This document shows, one piece after another, positions 25,647 to 33,646 of a DNA stretch of 64,000 nt. Source of the stretch: Methylobacterium sp. (GTDB lineage Bacteria; Pseudomonadota; Alphaproteobacteria; Rhizobiales; Beijerinckiaceae); the NCBI GenBank assembly GCA_020252645.1, contig JADCCN010000003.1, forward strand, positions 62,001 through 126,000, written 5' to 3'. A model generated the notes under the pieces. It worked only from the letters and a program-made list of their open reading frames with translations, was not told the DNA's origin and searched no databases. A program made the position numbers and the translations under genes. Every line of letters begins with the position of its first letter. Position 1 is the first letter of the stretch.

Positions 25647-26030
25647 GTGGCGAAGCCTGAACTCGGCACCAAGCGCACCTGCCCCGTGACGGGCAAGAAG
25701 TTCTATGACCTGAACCGCGACCCGATCGTGTCGCCTTACACGGGCCAGAAGTACCCGCGCAGCATGTTCGATCCGCAGGCGAAGCTCGCCGCGAAGGCGC
25801 CGGAGGCTGAGGAAGACGAGACGGAACTCGCGGTCGCCGATCCCAACTTCGTGCCGCTCGAAACGGTGGAGGCCGAGGATCCGGCCAAGGCCGCCGTGGT
25901 GGATGACATCGAGATCGAGGATGATATCGGCGACGAGGATGACACCTTCCTCGAGCCGGAAGAGGATGAGGATGATGGCGACGTCGCCGGCCTCATCGAC
26001 GGCGACCTTGAGGAAGACGAGGAAACCTGA
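25647..26030 (+). CDS. TIGR02300-family acidic protein
   Basis: A 127-residue protein with a conserved N-terminal segment (AKPELGTKRTCPVTGKKFYD then LNRDPIVSPYTGQKYPRS) and a highly acidic, low-complexity C-terminal half rich in Glu, Asp and Val (DDIEIEDDIGDEDDTFLEPE). This small family is found mainly in alphaproteobacteria, has no assigned function, and is often encoded beside aroA and tRNA-Ala, as here. CPVTGKKF resembles half of a zinc-ribbon. GTG start at 25647 after ACCTCGACC; no better start is available. Confidence 0.88.
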   Translation: MAKPELGTKRTCPVTGKKFYDLNRDPIVSPYTGQKYPRSMFDPQAKLAAKAPEAEEDETELAVADPNFVPLETVEAEDPAKAAVVDDIEIEDDIGDEDDTFLEPEEDEDDGDVAGLIDGDLEEDEET

Positions 26031-26170
26031 GTTTCCGCTTTTTCCGTCTTTCCCCTTGCGGTGCGAGAGACGTTGTGACAGAAACCCGCGCCGGGCGCTT
26101 CGGCTCCCGCCGCAGCCTTTTGCGGAAGGCGAGTAGACCAGGCATCATCTTCCCGGGATGGTGAAGAATT

Positions 26171-26246
<76 letters not shown>

Positions 26247-26970
26247 ATTCTCTCTTTATAAATCAATGGTTTGAACGAGTTCTTCCCCTTTGTGCGGCGG
26301 TCGGGTTCGCTTGATTGGACCCGAAAAAACGGGCGCGCCCGCTCTGCCGGTTCCCAACCCCGAGGGTCCGTTCGGAAACTCATGGATGAGCGTTGCTCCG
26401 CACGAGGATGCCGCCCGTTGCGACAGGGATCATGGCGGTTGCAACATCGATTAGTTGCTCATGGTCGCGGACCGAGCGGCGCCATCAAGTCATTGAGCCG
26501 AAAGTTCTTTCGACGACCCGGGGGCGGGGCAGGACCTCGAAGCCCTTCTGCCGGTCGCTGCGCCGGATGATTTCAGCGACGAAGTCGGGATCGGCCGCCT
26601 CGGCCATGGGTTTGAGCCGATCACGGGCGCCCTTGGCGAAAAGGTGCTTCACCGAGGCCCAGCGCTTGCGCAGCGCATCCGGGATCATCTGCGCTCCCGC
26701 GCCCACATTTCCAAACAGTCTCCGGGTTGCGATCCTCAATGGATACGATAGGGTGCGTGATGGCAGGGCGCTCGTGCCGGATTTGTTCAGTTCGAACGGC
26801 GATGAATTCGGGCGGACGATGCTTGCCTCAATCATTTCAAGCCGGTGTAGCTTCGCTCCTTAATGGAGGACCGTGCTCGTTGATGGAGGACAAGGAACCG
26901 GCGACTGAACCCGCTCAGGCTTCGGGTTGTGTTTCAAGCGCAGATGGATCGCGCGGCAGGGGAGGCCCAT
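26247..26970. other. Non-coding stretch between tRNA-Ala and arylsulfatase
   Basis: 724 bases without an intact gene. It contains the IS5-type remnant (26380-26676) and otherwise short unconvincing frames. A direct repeat of AATGGAGGAC / GATGGAGGAC is present at 26862-26893 just before the arylsulfatase. No terminator for the tRNA with a clear hairpin and T-run was found. Confidence 0.6.
26380..26676 (-). pseudogene. IS5-family transposase C-terminal remnant with in-frame TGA
   Basis: On the minus strand the frame reads ALRKRWASVKHLFAKGARDR, then IIRRSDRQKGFEVLPRPRVV and ERTFGSMT, which is the C-terminal DDE region of IS427-group IS5 transposases. A TGA (26485-26487) interrupts it; reading on in the same frame gives WRRSVRDHEQLIDVATAMIP and VATGGILVRSNAHP before the natural stop at 26380. 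GAGGGTCCGTTCGGAAACTC (26362-26381) looks like the outer end of the element. Upstream (26677-26835) the frame stays open but I see no recognisable transposase N-terminus. Non-functional. Confidence 0.75.
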
Positions 26971-28656
26971 ATGCTGTTGCCGACAATCGAAAGCATCCGG
27001 AACCTTGCCGATCTCGCCTTGAAAAAGCGGCCCGTCGCCATGGTTTCCGCCATAGCCTTGAGCTTCCTTGCTCCGGTGACCGGGTTCTCCCAGCAGCCGG
27101 CGCCGAATATCGTCCTGATCGTCGCCGATGACGCGGGCTTCGCCGATCTTGGCAGTTTCGGCAGCGAAATCAGCACCCCGAATATCGATGCGCTGGCCTC
27201 CGTGGGCGTGCGGTTCAATAATTTCTATGTCGGCCCGACCTGCTCGCCGACGCGGTCGATGATGTTCAGCGGCACCGACAACCATATTGCCGGGCTCGGC
27301 AACATGGCGGAATTCACGGCGAGCAACCAGAAGGGCAAGCCAGGCTATGAAGGCCATCTCAATGACCGGGTGGTGGCGTTCCCCCAGTTGTTGAAGATCG
27401 CGGGCTATCACACCTACATGGCGGGCAAGTGGCATATGGGCGAAGAGCCTGCCCATTGGCCGGCGGCGCGCGGCTTCGACCGCGACCTCACCCTGATGCC
27501 CGGCGGCGGCAGCCATTTCGAGGATATGTGGGGCCACAAGGGCGAGAAGCAGCTCTACACGCAGAATGGCAAGAAGCTGGAGGCGCTGCCCCCAGGCTTC
27601 CATTCGACGATCAATTATACGCAGTCGATCATCGGCAATATCGAGGAGAACCGGGCCGACGGCAAACCGTTCTTCGCCTATCTCGCCTTCCAGGCGCCGC
27701 ATGATCCTTTCCAGTTGCCCGATAATTGGCTCGACAAATACAAGGGCCGCTATGATCAGGGCTACGAGAAGGTGCGTGCCGCCCGCATCGAGCGGATGAA
27801 GCAGCTCGGCATCATCAGCAAGACCGCGAATACCTTCCCGAAACTGCCCAACATCCCCGCCTGGGATTCGCTGTCGCCGGAAGAGAAGCGCCAATCCGCC
27901 CGCAGGATGGAACTTTTTGCCGCGATGATGGAGCAGATGGACTCCAAGATCGGGGAACTCGTCCGTTATCTCAAGGCCAACAATCTCTACGACAATACGC
28001 TTTTCATCTTCTTCTCGGATAACGGTCCGGAAGGCAATCTGTTGTGGTCGTTGGGCGCCCCCTGGGACAGCAGCAAGATCGAGAACTGGGGCAGGAAGGG
28101 CACCTTCATCCAGTATGGCCCGGCCTGGGCGCAGGTCGGAGCCGGCCCCTTCCGGATGTTCAAGGGCTTCCATTCCGAGGGCGGCATCCGCGCGCCGTTG
28201 ATCGTCGCGGGGCGCGGCGTGAATGGCAGCGGCCGCGTTTCCGAAGCTCTGGCCCATGTGATGGACATCCCTGCGACCATCCTCAATGCCGCTGGCGTGA
28301 CCTATCCGGAGACATTCATGGGTCGCCCGATTGCGCCGATCCAGGGCAAAACGCTCGCCCCGGTCCTTGATCGCTCGCGGCCAACGGTGCGCACGCCCTC
28401 GGACTGGCTCGGCTGGGAAATCTTCGGCAACCGCGCCATCCGGCAGAATAACTGGAAACTGCTCTGGCTTTGCAAACCGGCAGGACCGGGGGACTGGCAA
28501 CTTTTCGACCTGAAAACCGACCCGGCGGAACTGAACGATCTCTCCGCCGCAAAACCGAAGGTTAAGGCGCGCATGATCGGCCTCTGGAATGAATATGTGA
28601 AGAAGAATAACGTCATTCCCGCCAGCGAATCCCCGATCTGTGCAAAGGCAGGCTAG
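26971..28656 (+). CDS. Arylsulfatase (type I sulfatase), exported
   Basis: A 561-residue alkaline-phosphatase-superfamily sulfatase. Start at ATG 26971, preceded by a strong AGGGGAGG sequence; a GTG at 26929 is possible but has no such site. A signal sequence (KKRPVAMVSAIALSFLAPVT, cleavage near GFSQ) sends it to the periplasm. Metal site NIVLIVADDAGFADLG (Asp53, Asp54) and the sulfatase signature PTCSPTRSMMFSG, with Cys91 as the formylglycine precursor, are intact. It removes sulfate from sulfate esters. No formylglycine-generating enzyme or sulfate transporter is nearby. Stop TAG lies at the edge of a repeat composite. Confidence 0.92.
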   Translation: MLLPTIESIRNLADLALKKRPVAMVSAIALSFLAPVTGFSQQPAPNIVLIVADDAGFADLGSFGSEISTPNIDALASVGVRFNNFYVGPTCSPTRSMMFSGTDNHIAGLGNMAEFTASNQKGKPGYEGHLNDRVVAFPQLLKIAGYHTYMAGKWHMGEEPAHWPAARGFDRDLTLMPGGGSHFEDMWGHKGEKQLYTQNGKKLEALPPGFHSTINYTQSIIGNIEENRADGKPFFAYLAFQAPHDPFQLPDNWLDKYKGRYDQGYEKVRAARIERMKQLGIISKTANTFPKLPNIPAWDSLSPEEKRQSARRMELFAAMMEQMDSKIGELVRYLKANNLYDNTLFIFFSDNGPEGNLLWSLGAPWDSSKIENWGRKGTFIQYGPAWAQVGAGPFRMFKGFHSEGGIRAPLIVAGRGVNGSGRVSEALAHVMDIPATILNAAGVTYPETFMGRPIAPIQGKTLAPVLDRSRPTVRTPSDWLGWEIFGNRAIRQNNWKLLWLCKPAGPGDWQLFDLKTDPAELNDLSAAKPKVKARMIGLWNEYVKKNNVIPASESPICAKAG

Positions 28657-28859
28657 CGCTTTTTCCGATCCAGTGAACACCGGTTGATCGAAGAAAATGC
28701 GGTAAATCAAGAGCTTAGAGCGGTCGATCTGATCGAGTGAGATCGGCAACCGCTCTAGAGCATGCTGTGAAAAAGTGGAATCCGGTTTTTCACAAGAAAG
28801 CATGCGATTATAATAAGATAAGAGCATGATGTGCTTCCGCCTGAACACATCATGCTCTA
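28657..28859 (+). repeat. RIME-like composite repeat, modules C-B-A
   Basis: Module C (28657-28700, GCGCTTTTTCCGATC ... GATCGAAGAAAATGC), the linker GGTAAATCAAGAGCTT, module B (28717-28756) and module A (28757-28859), here in the order C-B-A with A on the plus strand. It fills most of the 311-base gap between the arylsulfatase and the MetA-like gene and likely acts as a terminator. The remaining ~110 bases before 28968 are AT-rich and may hold the next promoter. Confidence 0.9.
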
Positions 28860-28967
28860 GACAAAGAAAAAATGTGTCCAGGCCAAGGTTGTTTATATTG
28901 AATGCCTTGCTTGGTTCGACCTAAAAAGACCGTGAAAACGGGATAAAAATCGGTGCGGGGCGAAGAC

Positions 28968-30008
28968 ATGAAAAAATTGGGCGTTGGTATTCTGCTTGCC
29001 GGCTCACTCGTCTATGGCGGAGCGGCGAACGCTGCCGAAATTGGCAAGAGCGTCTATCTCCTGGGCAGCACAACCTCGATGGCTGGCATGATGCCACCTT
29101 CCGGATTCTATTATGCAGGCCTCGGGTATTTTTATCATGCCAAAGGCTCAGGCGCGGCGGCATTGAGCCGCACCTTGGGGCACGAAAGCGGAAAACTGCC
29201 CAGTTTTCCGACTTTGAAGGCAGATGCTGATCTGACGGTCAAGGCGGATGTCGCAATCAACGTGAGTTCCCTTCTGTGGGTTTCGCCCACACCGGTTCTC
29301 GGCGGCAAGGTGGGGTTTGGGGTTCTTGTCCCGGTCGGTTATCAGACAACCGATGTCAATGTTACCGCGCGCGCCGCGATCACCTTTCCGGGCGGATCGA
29401 TCCTTGGGCCCGGCCAGACCCGTCGGGTCACCGACGATACCTTTGCGATTGGCGATCCCCTGGCCACGGCCTTCATCGGCTGGAATTCCGGGCATTACCA
29501 CTGGAAGCTGACGGGCCTCGTCAATATTCCGGTCGGGAGCTATTCGCGCACCAGTCTGGTCAATATGGGGTTCAACCGCTGGGCGGCCGACCTGACCGGC
29601 TCCATGACCTATCTGAACCCCCAGAACGGGTTCGAGATTTCCGTTTCGCCGGGCATCACGTTCAATGGTGAAAACCCGAGCACCAATTACCGGACTGGCA
29701 CGGAATTTCACGTTGAAGCGGCGATCATGCAGCATTTCTCGCCGAAGTTCTCGGTTGGCATCGTTGGGTATCACTATCAGCAGCTCACCGGAGATTCGGG
29801 CAGCGGTGCCGTTCTGGGCGGTTTCAAGGGCCGGGTATCGGCGATCGGCCCCAGCATCAACTACACGTTCGAAGTCGGCGACTATCCGGTGGTGACATCC
29901 TTGCGCTGGATGCGCGAGTTCAACACGAAGAATCGGCTCGAAGGGGACGCCGCCATTTTCACCTTGACCATTCCCCTGGGCGGCAAGGCACAATTGAAAG
30001 CCCATTGA
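28968..30008 (+). CDS. MetA-pathway/SphA-like outer-membrane protein
   Basis: A 346-residue predicted outer-membrane beta-barrel with signal peptide (MKKLGVGILLAGSLVYGGAA, cleavage at NAA/AEI). The pattern of alternating residues, PPSGFYYAGLGYFYHAKGSG near the mature N-terminus, and the C-terminal INYTFEVGDYPVVTSLRWMR match the family annotated as meta-pathway phenol degradation (MetA/SphA-like), thought to help hydrophobic or aromatic compounds cross the outer membrane. The start is ATG 28968; an in-frame GTG at 28953 is less likely. It stands alone between repeats and transposase remnants; an inverted repeat follows the stop. Confidence 0.8.
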   Translation: MKKLGVGILLAGSLVYGGAANAAEIGKSVYLLGSTTSMAGMMPPSGFYYAGLGYFYHAKGSGAAALSRTLGHESGKLPSFPTLKADADLTVKADVAINVSSLLWVSPTPVLGGKVGFGVLVPVGYQTTDVNVTARAAITFPGGSILGPGQTRRVTDDTFAIGDPLATAFIGWNSGHYHWKLTGLVNIPVGSYSRTSLVNMGFNRWAADLTGSMTYLNPQNGFEISVSPGITFNGENPSTNYRTGTEFHVEAAIMQHFSPKFSVGIVGYHYQQLTGDSGSGAVLGGFKGRVSAIGPSINYTFEVGDYPVVTSLRWMREFNTKNRLEGDAAIFTLTIPLGGKAQLKAH

Positions 30009-30010
30009 GC

Positions 30011-30046
30011 GGCCGATGAGCCCAGGTTTGGATGCCATCATCGGCC
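30011..30046. other. Inverted repeat after the MetA-like gene
   Basis: GGCCGATGA (30011-30019) and its exact complement TCATCGGCC (30038-30046) are separated by 18 bases, two bases after the stop codon. It has no T-run, so it is only a possible transcript-end hairpin. Confidence 0.45.
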
Positions 30047-30164
30047 TTGGCTTTCCTATGCTCCGCTCGATGGACGCCCGCATCAAGACGGTTGTTCGAG
30101 GTTTGTGAGCAGCCCGTTTCCATCAACGCGACCTTTGCGGGATTCGCGGACCTGATCCGGGGGT

Positions 30165-30248
30165 CAACCGCTTTGCCAAAGGCTCGAGTTGATCGCCGAG
30201 GTCACTCAGCCGCTTGAGGCGCTCATCAATATCGAAAAATCCCTGCTG
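30165..30248 (-). pseudogene. IS5-type transposase N-terminal remnant
   Basis: On the minus strand the frame reads QQGFFDIDERLKRLSDLGDQ then LEPLAKR, matching the N-terminus of a subgroup of IS5 transposases (pattern FFD-x-D-x-R-x-x-x-LS-x-x-GD-x-L). Downstream the frame breaks; NPAKVALMETG and CSQTSNN in another frame may be further debris. The surrounding 30009-30583 interval (575 bases) has no intact gene. Confidence 0.45.
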
Positions 30249-30547
30249 ACCCCCAATCCCGCATCATCCCCCAATGCCGGCACAGGCATTGAAACATGAT
30301 CCCGCCGAGAAGGTGAGGTTCCCGGGAGCGCCGGTGGATCGCGAGAGATCGGCTCGGTTCTCCCCACAGGTTATGCTGGCGAGCGGCCCGCGACGATGGA
30401 TGCGGTGGAACCCGTGCGCAAGGTTGCGCAGCAGGAAGCGGCGGATGGCCGAAGGATGCAGATCATCGCCCGCCAATATGCCCCGACGGCCAGAGCGCAG
30501 GAACGGCCTGCGACAGGGTAGCTCTTGACAGGGATGCAAGGTTCCCC

Positions 30548-30569
30548 ATTTTCAGAAATATCTGAAAAT
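30548..30569. promoter_or_regulatory. Candidate operator for the GbsR-type regulator
   Basis: ATTTTCAGA-AATA-TCTGAAAAT, a perfect 9-bp-arm inverted repeat with a 4-base spacer, ends 14 bases before the regulator's preferred ATG (30584) and overlaps where a promoter would lie. MarR/GbsR dimers bind such palindromes, so autoregulation and control of the oxidase operon is inferred. Confidence 0.65.
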
Positions 30570-30583
30570 TCAGGATGCGACCC

Positions 30584-31162
30584 ATGACCCTGCCTCCGCT
30601 CTGCGAAGCTTTCGTCCTCCATTTCGGCGAGATGGGCAGCCGATGGGGCATCAACCGCACGGTGGGTCAGATCTATGCGGTGCTCTTCATCGCCGAACGG
30701 CCGCTCTGCGCCGATGATATCGTGGAGCGCCTCGGCATCTCGCGCTCCAACGTCTCCATGGGCATCAAGGAATTGCAGAGCTGGAACCTGCTGCGGCAGC
30801 GTTCCATCCCCGGCGACCGGCGCGAGTTCTTCCATACACCGGAGGACATCTACGCCATCGTGCGAACGCTGGTGGATGAGCGCAAGAAGCGCGAGATCGA
30901 CCCGACCCTCTCCGTTCTGCGCGAATTGCTGATGCGCTCGCCCGAAAGCGAGAGCGAGCGTCACGCGCAGGCGCGCATCCGCGAGATGCATGAACTCATC
31001 GAGCTTCTCACGAGTTGGTACGCCGATGTGCAGAAGCTCGAGACCGAGCGGCTCGTCCAGCTCCTGAGCCTCGGTTCGAAGATCGTGAAGGTGCTCGACA
31101 TCAAGGACCGGCTCTTCGCGCTGCCCGGCGGCAAGCGCAACCCCGCCGGCAAGGAAGGCTGA
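30584..31162 (+). CDS. GbsR/MarR-family transcriptional regulator
   Basis: A 192-residue winged-helix protein of the GbsR branch: GEMGSRWGINRTVGQIYAVL near residue 15, then PLCADDIVERLGISRSNVSM and GIKELQSWNLLRQRSIPGDR (recognition helix and wing), followed by a helical C-terminal dimerisation part. Start ATG 30584 is chosen because CAGGA lies eight bases upstream; ATG 30575 adds three residues. Genes of this type commonly precede cioAB/cydAB, and the oxidase starts five bases after this stop, so the regulator probably controls its own operon through the palindrome at 30548-30569. Confidence 0.88.
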   Translation: MTLPPLCEAFVLHFGEMGSRWGINRTVGQIYAVLFIAERPLCADDIVERLGISRSNVSMGIKELQSWNLLRQRSIPGDRREFFHTPEDIYAIVRTLVDERKKREIDPTLSVLRELLMRSPESESERHAQARIREMHELIELLTSWYADVQKLETERLVQLLSLGSKIVKVLDIKDRLFALPGGKRNPAGKEG

Positions 31163-31167
31163 CAACC

Positions 31168-32526
31168 ATGAACCCGAATTTTCTGGACCCGATCCTGCTC
31201 GCCCGCATCCAGTTCGGCGCGAATATCTCCTTTCACATCCTCTTCCCCACCATCACCATCGCGCTGGGCTGGGTGCTGCTCTTCATCAAGCTGCGCTTCA
31301 ACGCGACGAGGGACGAAGCCTGGATGAACGCCTATCGCTTCCTCGTGAAGGTCTTCGCGCTCTCATTCGCGCTGGGCGTGGTCTCGGGCATCACCATGAG
31401 CTTCCAGTTCGGCACCAACTGGCCGGGCTTCATGGAGCGCGTTGGGAACATCGCCGGCCCGCTTCTGGCCTACGAGGTTCTGACGGCCTTCTTCCTCGAG
31501 GCGACCTTCCTCGGCATCATGCTCTTCGGCTTCCGCCGCGTGCCGAACTGGGTGCACACCATGGCGACCTTCCTCGTCGCCTTCGGCACGACGATGTCCG
31601 CCTTCTGGATTCTCGTGCTGAATTCCTGGATGCACACGCCTGCGGGGTTCGAACTGCGCAATGGCGTGGCGCATGCCACGGATTGGTGGGCGATCATCTT
31701 CAACCCCTCCATGCCCTATCGCCTCGCGCATATGCTGCTGGCTTCGGGCCTCACCTGCGCCTTCCTCATCGCCGGTCTCTCGGCCTGGCGCTGGCTGCGC
31801 GGAGACAGGGGGCGTGATGTGGCGCTCGCGATGCGCCTCGGCGTGACGCTCGGCGCGGTGCTGATCCCGGTGCAGATTCTCGTGGGCGATCTGCATGGCC
31901 TCAACACGCTGGAACATCAGCCCGCGAAGGTGGCGGCGATGGAGGGCAACTGGGAGACGCGCGGAAATGTGCCGCTCGTGCTCTTCGCCATCCCCAACGA
32001 GCGAGAGCGCCGCAACGATTACGCGATCGAGATTCCCAATGGCGCGAGCCTGATCCTGAAACATGATCCGGCAGGCATCGTGCCGGGCCTGAACGAGTTT
32101 GAAGGCAAGCATCCGCCTGTAGCGCCGGTCTTCTATGCCTTCCGGGTGATGGTCGGCGTGGGGCTCGCCATGCTCGCCTTGAGCTGGCTCGGCGCCTACT
32201 GCCTGTGGCGGCACGGGCAGCTGCCCAGGCTTCTCGCCTATGCCTTCGTGGCGATGACCTTTTCCGGCTGGATCGCCACGCTTGCCGGCTGGTATGTGAC
32301 CGAGATCGGTCGGCAGCCCTGGCTGGTGACGGGCGTGCTCACCACCGCGCAGGCTGCTTCCGCCGTGCCCGCCGGCATGATCGGAACCACGCTCGCGATG
32401 TATATCGCGATCTATGGGGTGCTGCTCATCGCCTATATCTCGGTATTGTTCCACCTTGCGAAGAAGGGCGGGAACCCGACGCCGGCGCCGATGCCCGGCC
32501 CCACCCGCCTGCAACCGGCGGAGTGA
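31168..32526 (+). CDS. cydA: Cytochrome bd-type (cyanide-insensitive) ubiquinol oxidase subunit I
   Basis: A 452-residue multi-helix membrane subunit. Haem ligands are visible: His in GANISFHILFPTITI (b595-type), His in PYRLAHMLLASGLTC (b558) and Met in AYAFVAMTFSGWIATLAGWY (b558); GRQPW follows. The short Q-loop and overall length, below E. coli CydA (~520), fit the CioA/short-Q-loop group often resistant to cyanide. It oxidises quinol and reduces oxygen to water. Five bases separate it from the regulator and from subunit II. No cydX, cydC or cydD is visible. Confidence 0.94.
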   Translation: MNPNFLDPILLARIQFGANISFHILFPTITIALGWVLLFIKLRFNATRDEAWMNAYRFLVKVFALSFALGVVSGITMSFQFGTNWPGFMERVGNIAGPLLAYEVLTAFFLEATFLGIMLFGFRRVPNWVHTMATFLVAFGTTMSAFWILVLNSWMHTPAGFELRNGVAHATDWWAIIFNPSMPYRLAHMLLASGLTCAFLIAGLSAWRWLRGDRGRDVALAMRLGVTLGAVLIPVQILVGDLHGLNTLEHQPAKVAAMEGNWETRGNVPLVLFAIPNERERRNDYAIEIPNGASLILKHDPAGIVPGLNEFEGKHPPVAPVFYAFRVMVGVGLAMLALSWLGAYCLWRHGQLPRLLAYAFVAMTFSGWIATLAGWYVTEIGRQPWLVTGVLTTAQAASAVPAGMIGTTLAMYIAIYGVLLIAYISVLFHLAKKGGNPTPAPMPGPTRLQPAE

Positions 32527-32531
32527 CGGCC

Positions 32532-33533
32532 ATGATGCTCATCGCCGATCACCTCCCGCTGATCTTTGCCGGCTTGATGGCGGTGTCGATCCTGGCCTAC
32601 GTCATCCTCGATGGCTACGATCTCGGCGTCGGCATGCTGATGGCGCGGGGAAACCGCGCCGAGCGCGACCGGATGATCGCGACCATCGGCCCCTTCTGGG
32701 ATGCGAACGAGACCTGGCTCGTCCTCGGCATCGGCCTGCTGCTCGTGGCCTTCCCCGCCGCGCATGGGCTGATCCTCACGCAGCTCTATCTTCCCGTGGC
32801 GCTGATGCTGCTCGGCCTCACCTTGCGGGGCGTGGCCTTCGAGTTCCGCGTGAAGGCGCAGTTGCGCTATCAGGGCGCCTGGGACCGGGCCTTCATCGGC
32901 GGCTCGCTGCTGACGGCCCTCACGCAGGGCTACATGCTCGGGCGCTACATCATGGGGTTCCAGCCCGGTTTCTGGCCGGAAATCTTCGCGATCGCCGCCG
33001 GTTTCGGCCTTGCCGCTTCCTATGCCTTCGTGGGCTCGACCTGGCTTCTGGCGAAGACGGACGGCCCCTTGCAGGCGCGAGCCGTGCGCTGGGCTCAGGC
33101 GACGCTTCTGCTGACGCTTACGAGCATGATCGGGGTTTCCATCGCGACGCCGCTCGTCTCGCCGCGAATCTTCGAGCGCTGGTTCAGCTTCCCGAACATC
33201 ATCGGGTTGTTGCCCATCCCGATCATGACCGGCGCGTTCTTCCTGGCGCTCTGGGTGTTCCTGAAGCGCATGCCGCGCGCGGATCACAGCCTCGACATGG
33301 CACCTTTCCTGGGGGCGATGGCGCTTTTCACGCTCGGCTTCCTGGGGCTCGCCTATTCCTTCTACCCCTATATCGTGCCGGAACGGCTGACCATCACCGA
33401 TGCGGCGAGCGCGCCGGAAAGCCTCTGGATCATCCTGCTCGGGGCGGTCTTCGTGCTGCCCTTCATCGCGGGCTATACGGCCTTCAGCTATTATGTGTTC
33501 CGGGGAAAGGCGCGCGACCTGCGCTACGATTGA
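32532..33533 (+). CDS. cydB: Cytochrome bd-type ubiquinol oxidase subunit II
   Basis: A 333-residue membrane protein of the CydB/CioB family: VILDGYDLGVGMLMARG, GPFWDANETWLVLGIGLLLV and ALMLLGLTLRGVAFEFR are highly conserved. It forms the heterodimer with subunit I in the inner membrane. ATG 32532 is followed directly by another ATG; either may be used. Its TGA stop is followed within four bases by a palindromic repeat (33537 on) that could end transcription. Confidence 0.95.
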   Translation: MMLIADHLPLIFAGLMAVSILAYVILDGYDLGVGMLMARGNRAERDRMIATIGPFWDANETWLVLGIGLLLVAFPAAHGLILTQLYLPVALMLLGLTLRGVAFEFRVKAQLRYQGAWDRAFIGGSLLTALTQGYMLGRYIMGFQPGFWPEIFAIAAGFGLAASYAFVGSTWLLAKTDGPLQARAVRWAQATLLLTLTSMIGVSIATPLVSPRIFERWFSFPNIIGLLPIPIMTGAFFLALWVFLKRMPRADHSLDMAPFLGAMALFTLGFLGLAYSFYPYIVPERLTITDAASAPESLWIILLGAVFVLPFIAGYTAFSYYVFRGKARDLRYD

Positions 33534-33536
33534 GCT

Positions 33537-33636
33537 GGAGCGATCGATCTGATTCAGTCAGATCGACCGCTCTCTGTTTTTCTGATTGATCGCATTTTCT
33601 TCGATCAACCGGTATCCACTTGATCGGAAAATGCTC
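33537..33636 (+). repeat. RIME-like repeat, modules B and C
   Basis: Module B (33537-33573, GGAGCGATCGATCTGATTCA ... GATCGACCGCTCT) followed by module C (33592-33636, GCATTTTCTTCGATCAACCG ... CTTGATCGGAAAATGCTCT). It lies between the convergent cydB and edd genes. Confidence 0.9.
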
Positions 33637-33646
33637 TGACGCGGGG

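Noticed and set aside
26380-30248. One IS5 transposase split by the arylsulfatase/MetA-like cargo
   Set aside because: The N-terminal (30.2 kb) and C-terminal (26.4 kb) remnants are on the same strand in the right order, but they resemble different IS5 subgroups, so they are unlikely to be halves of one gene.
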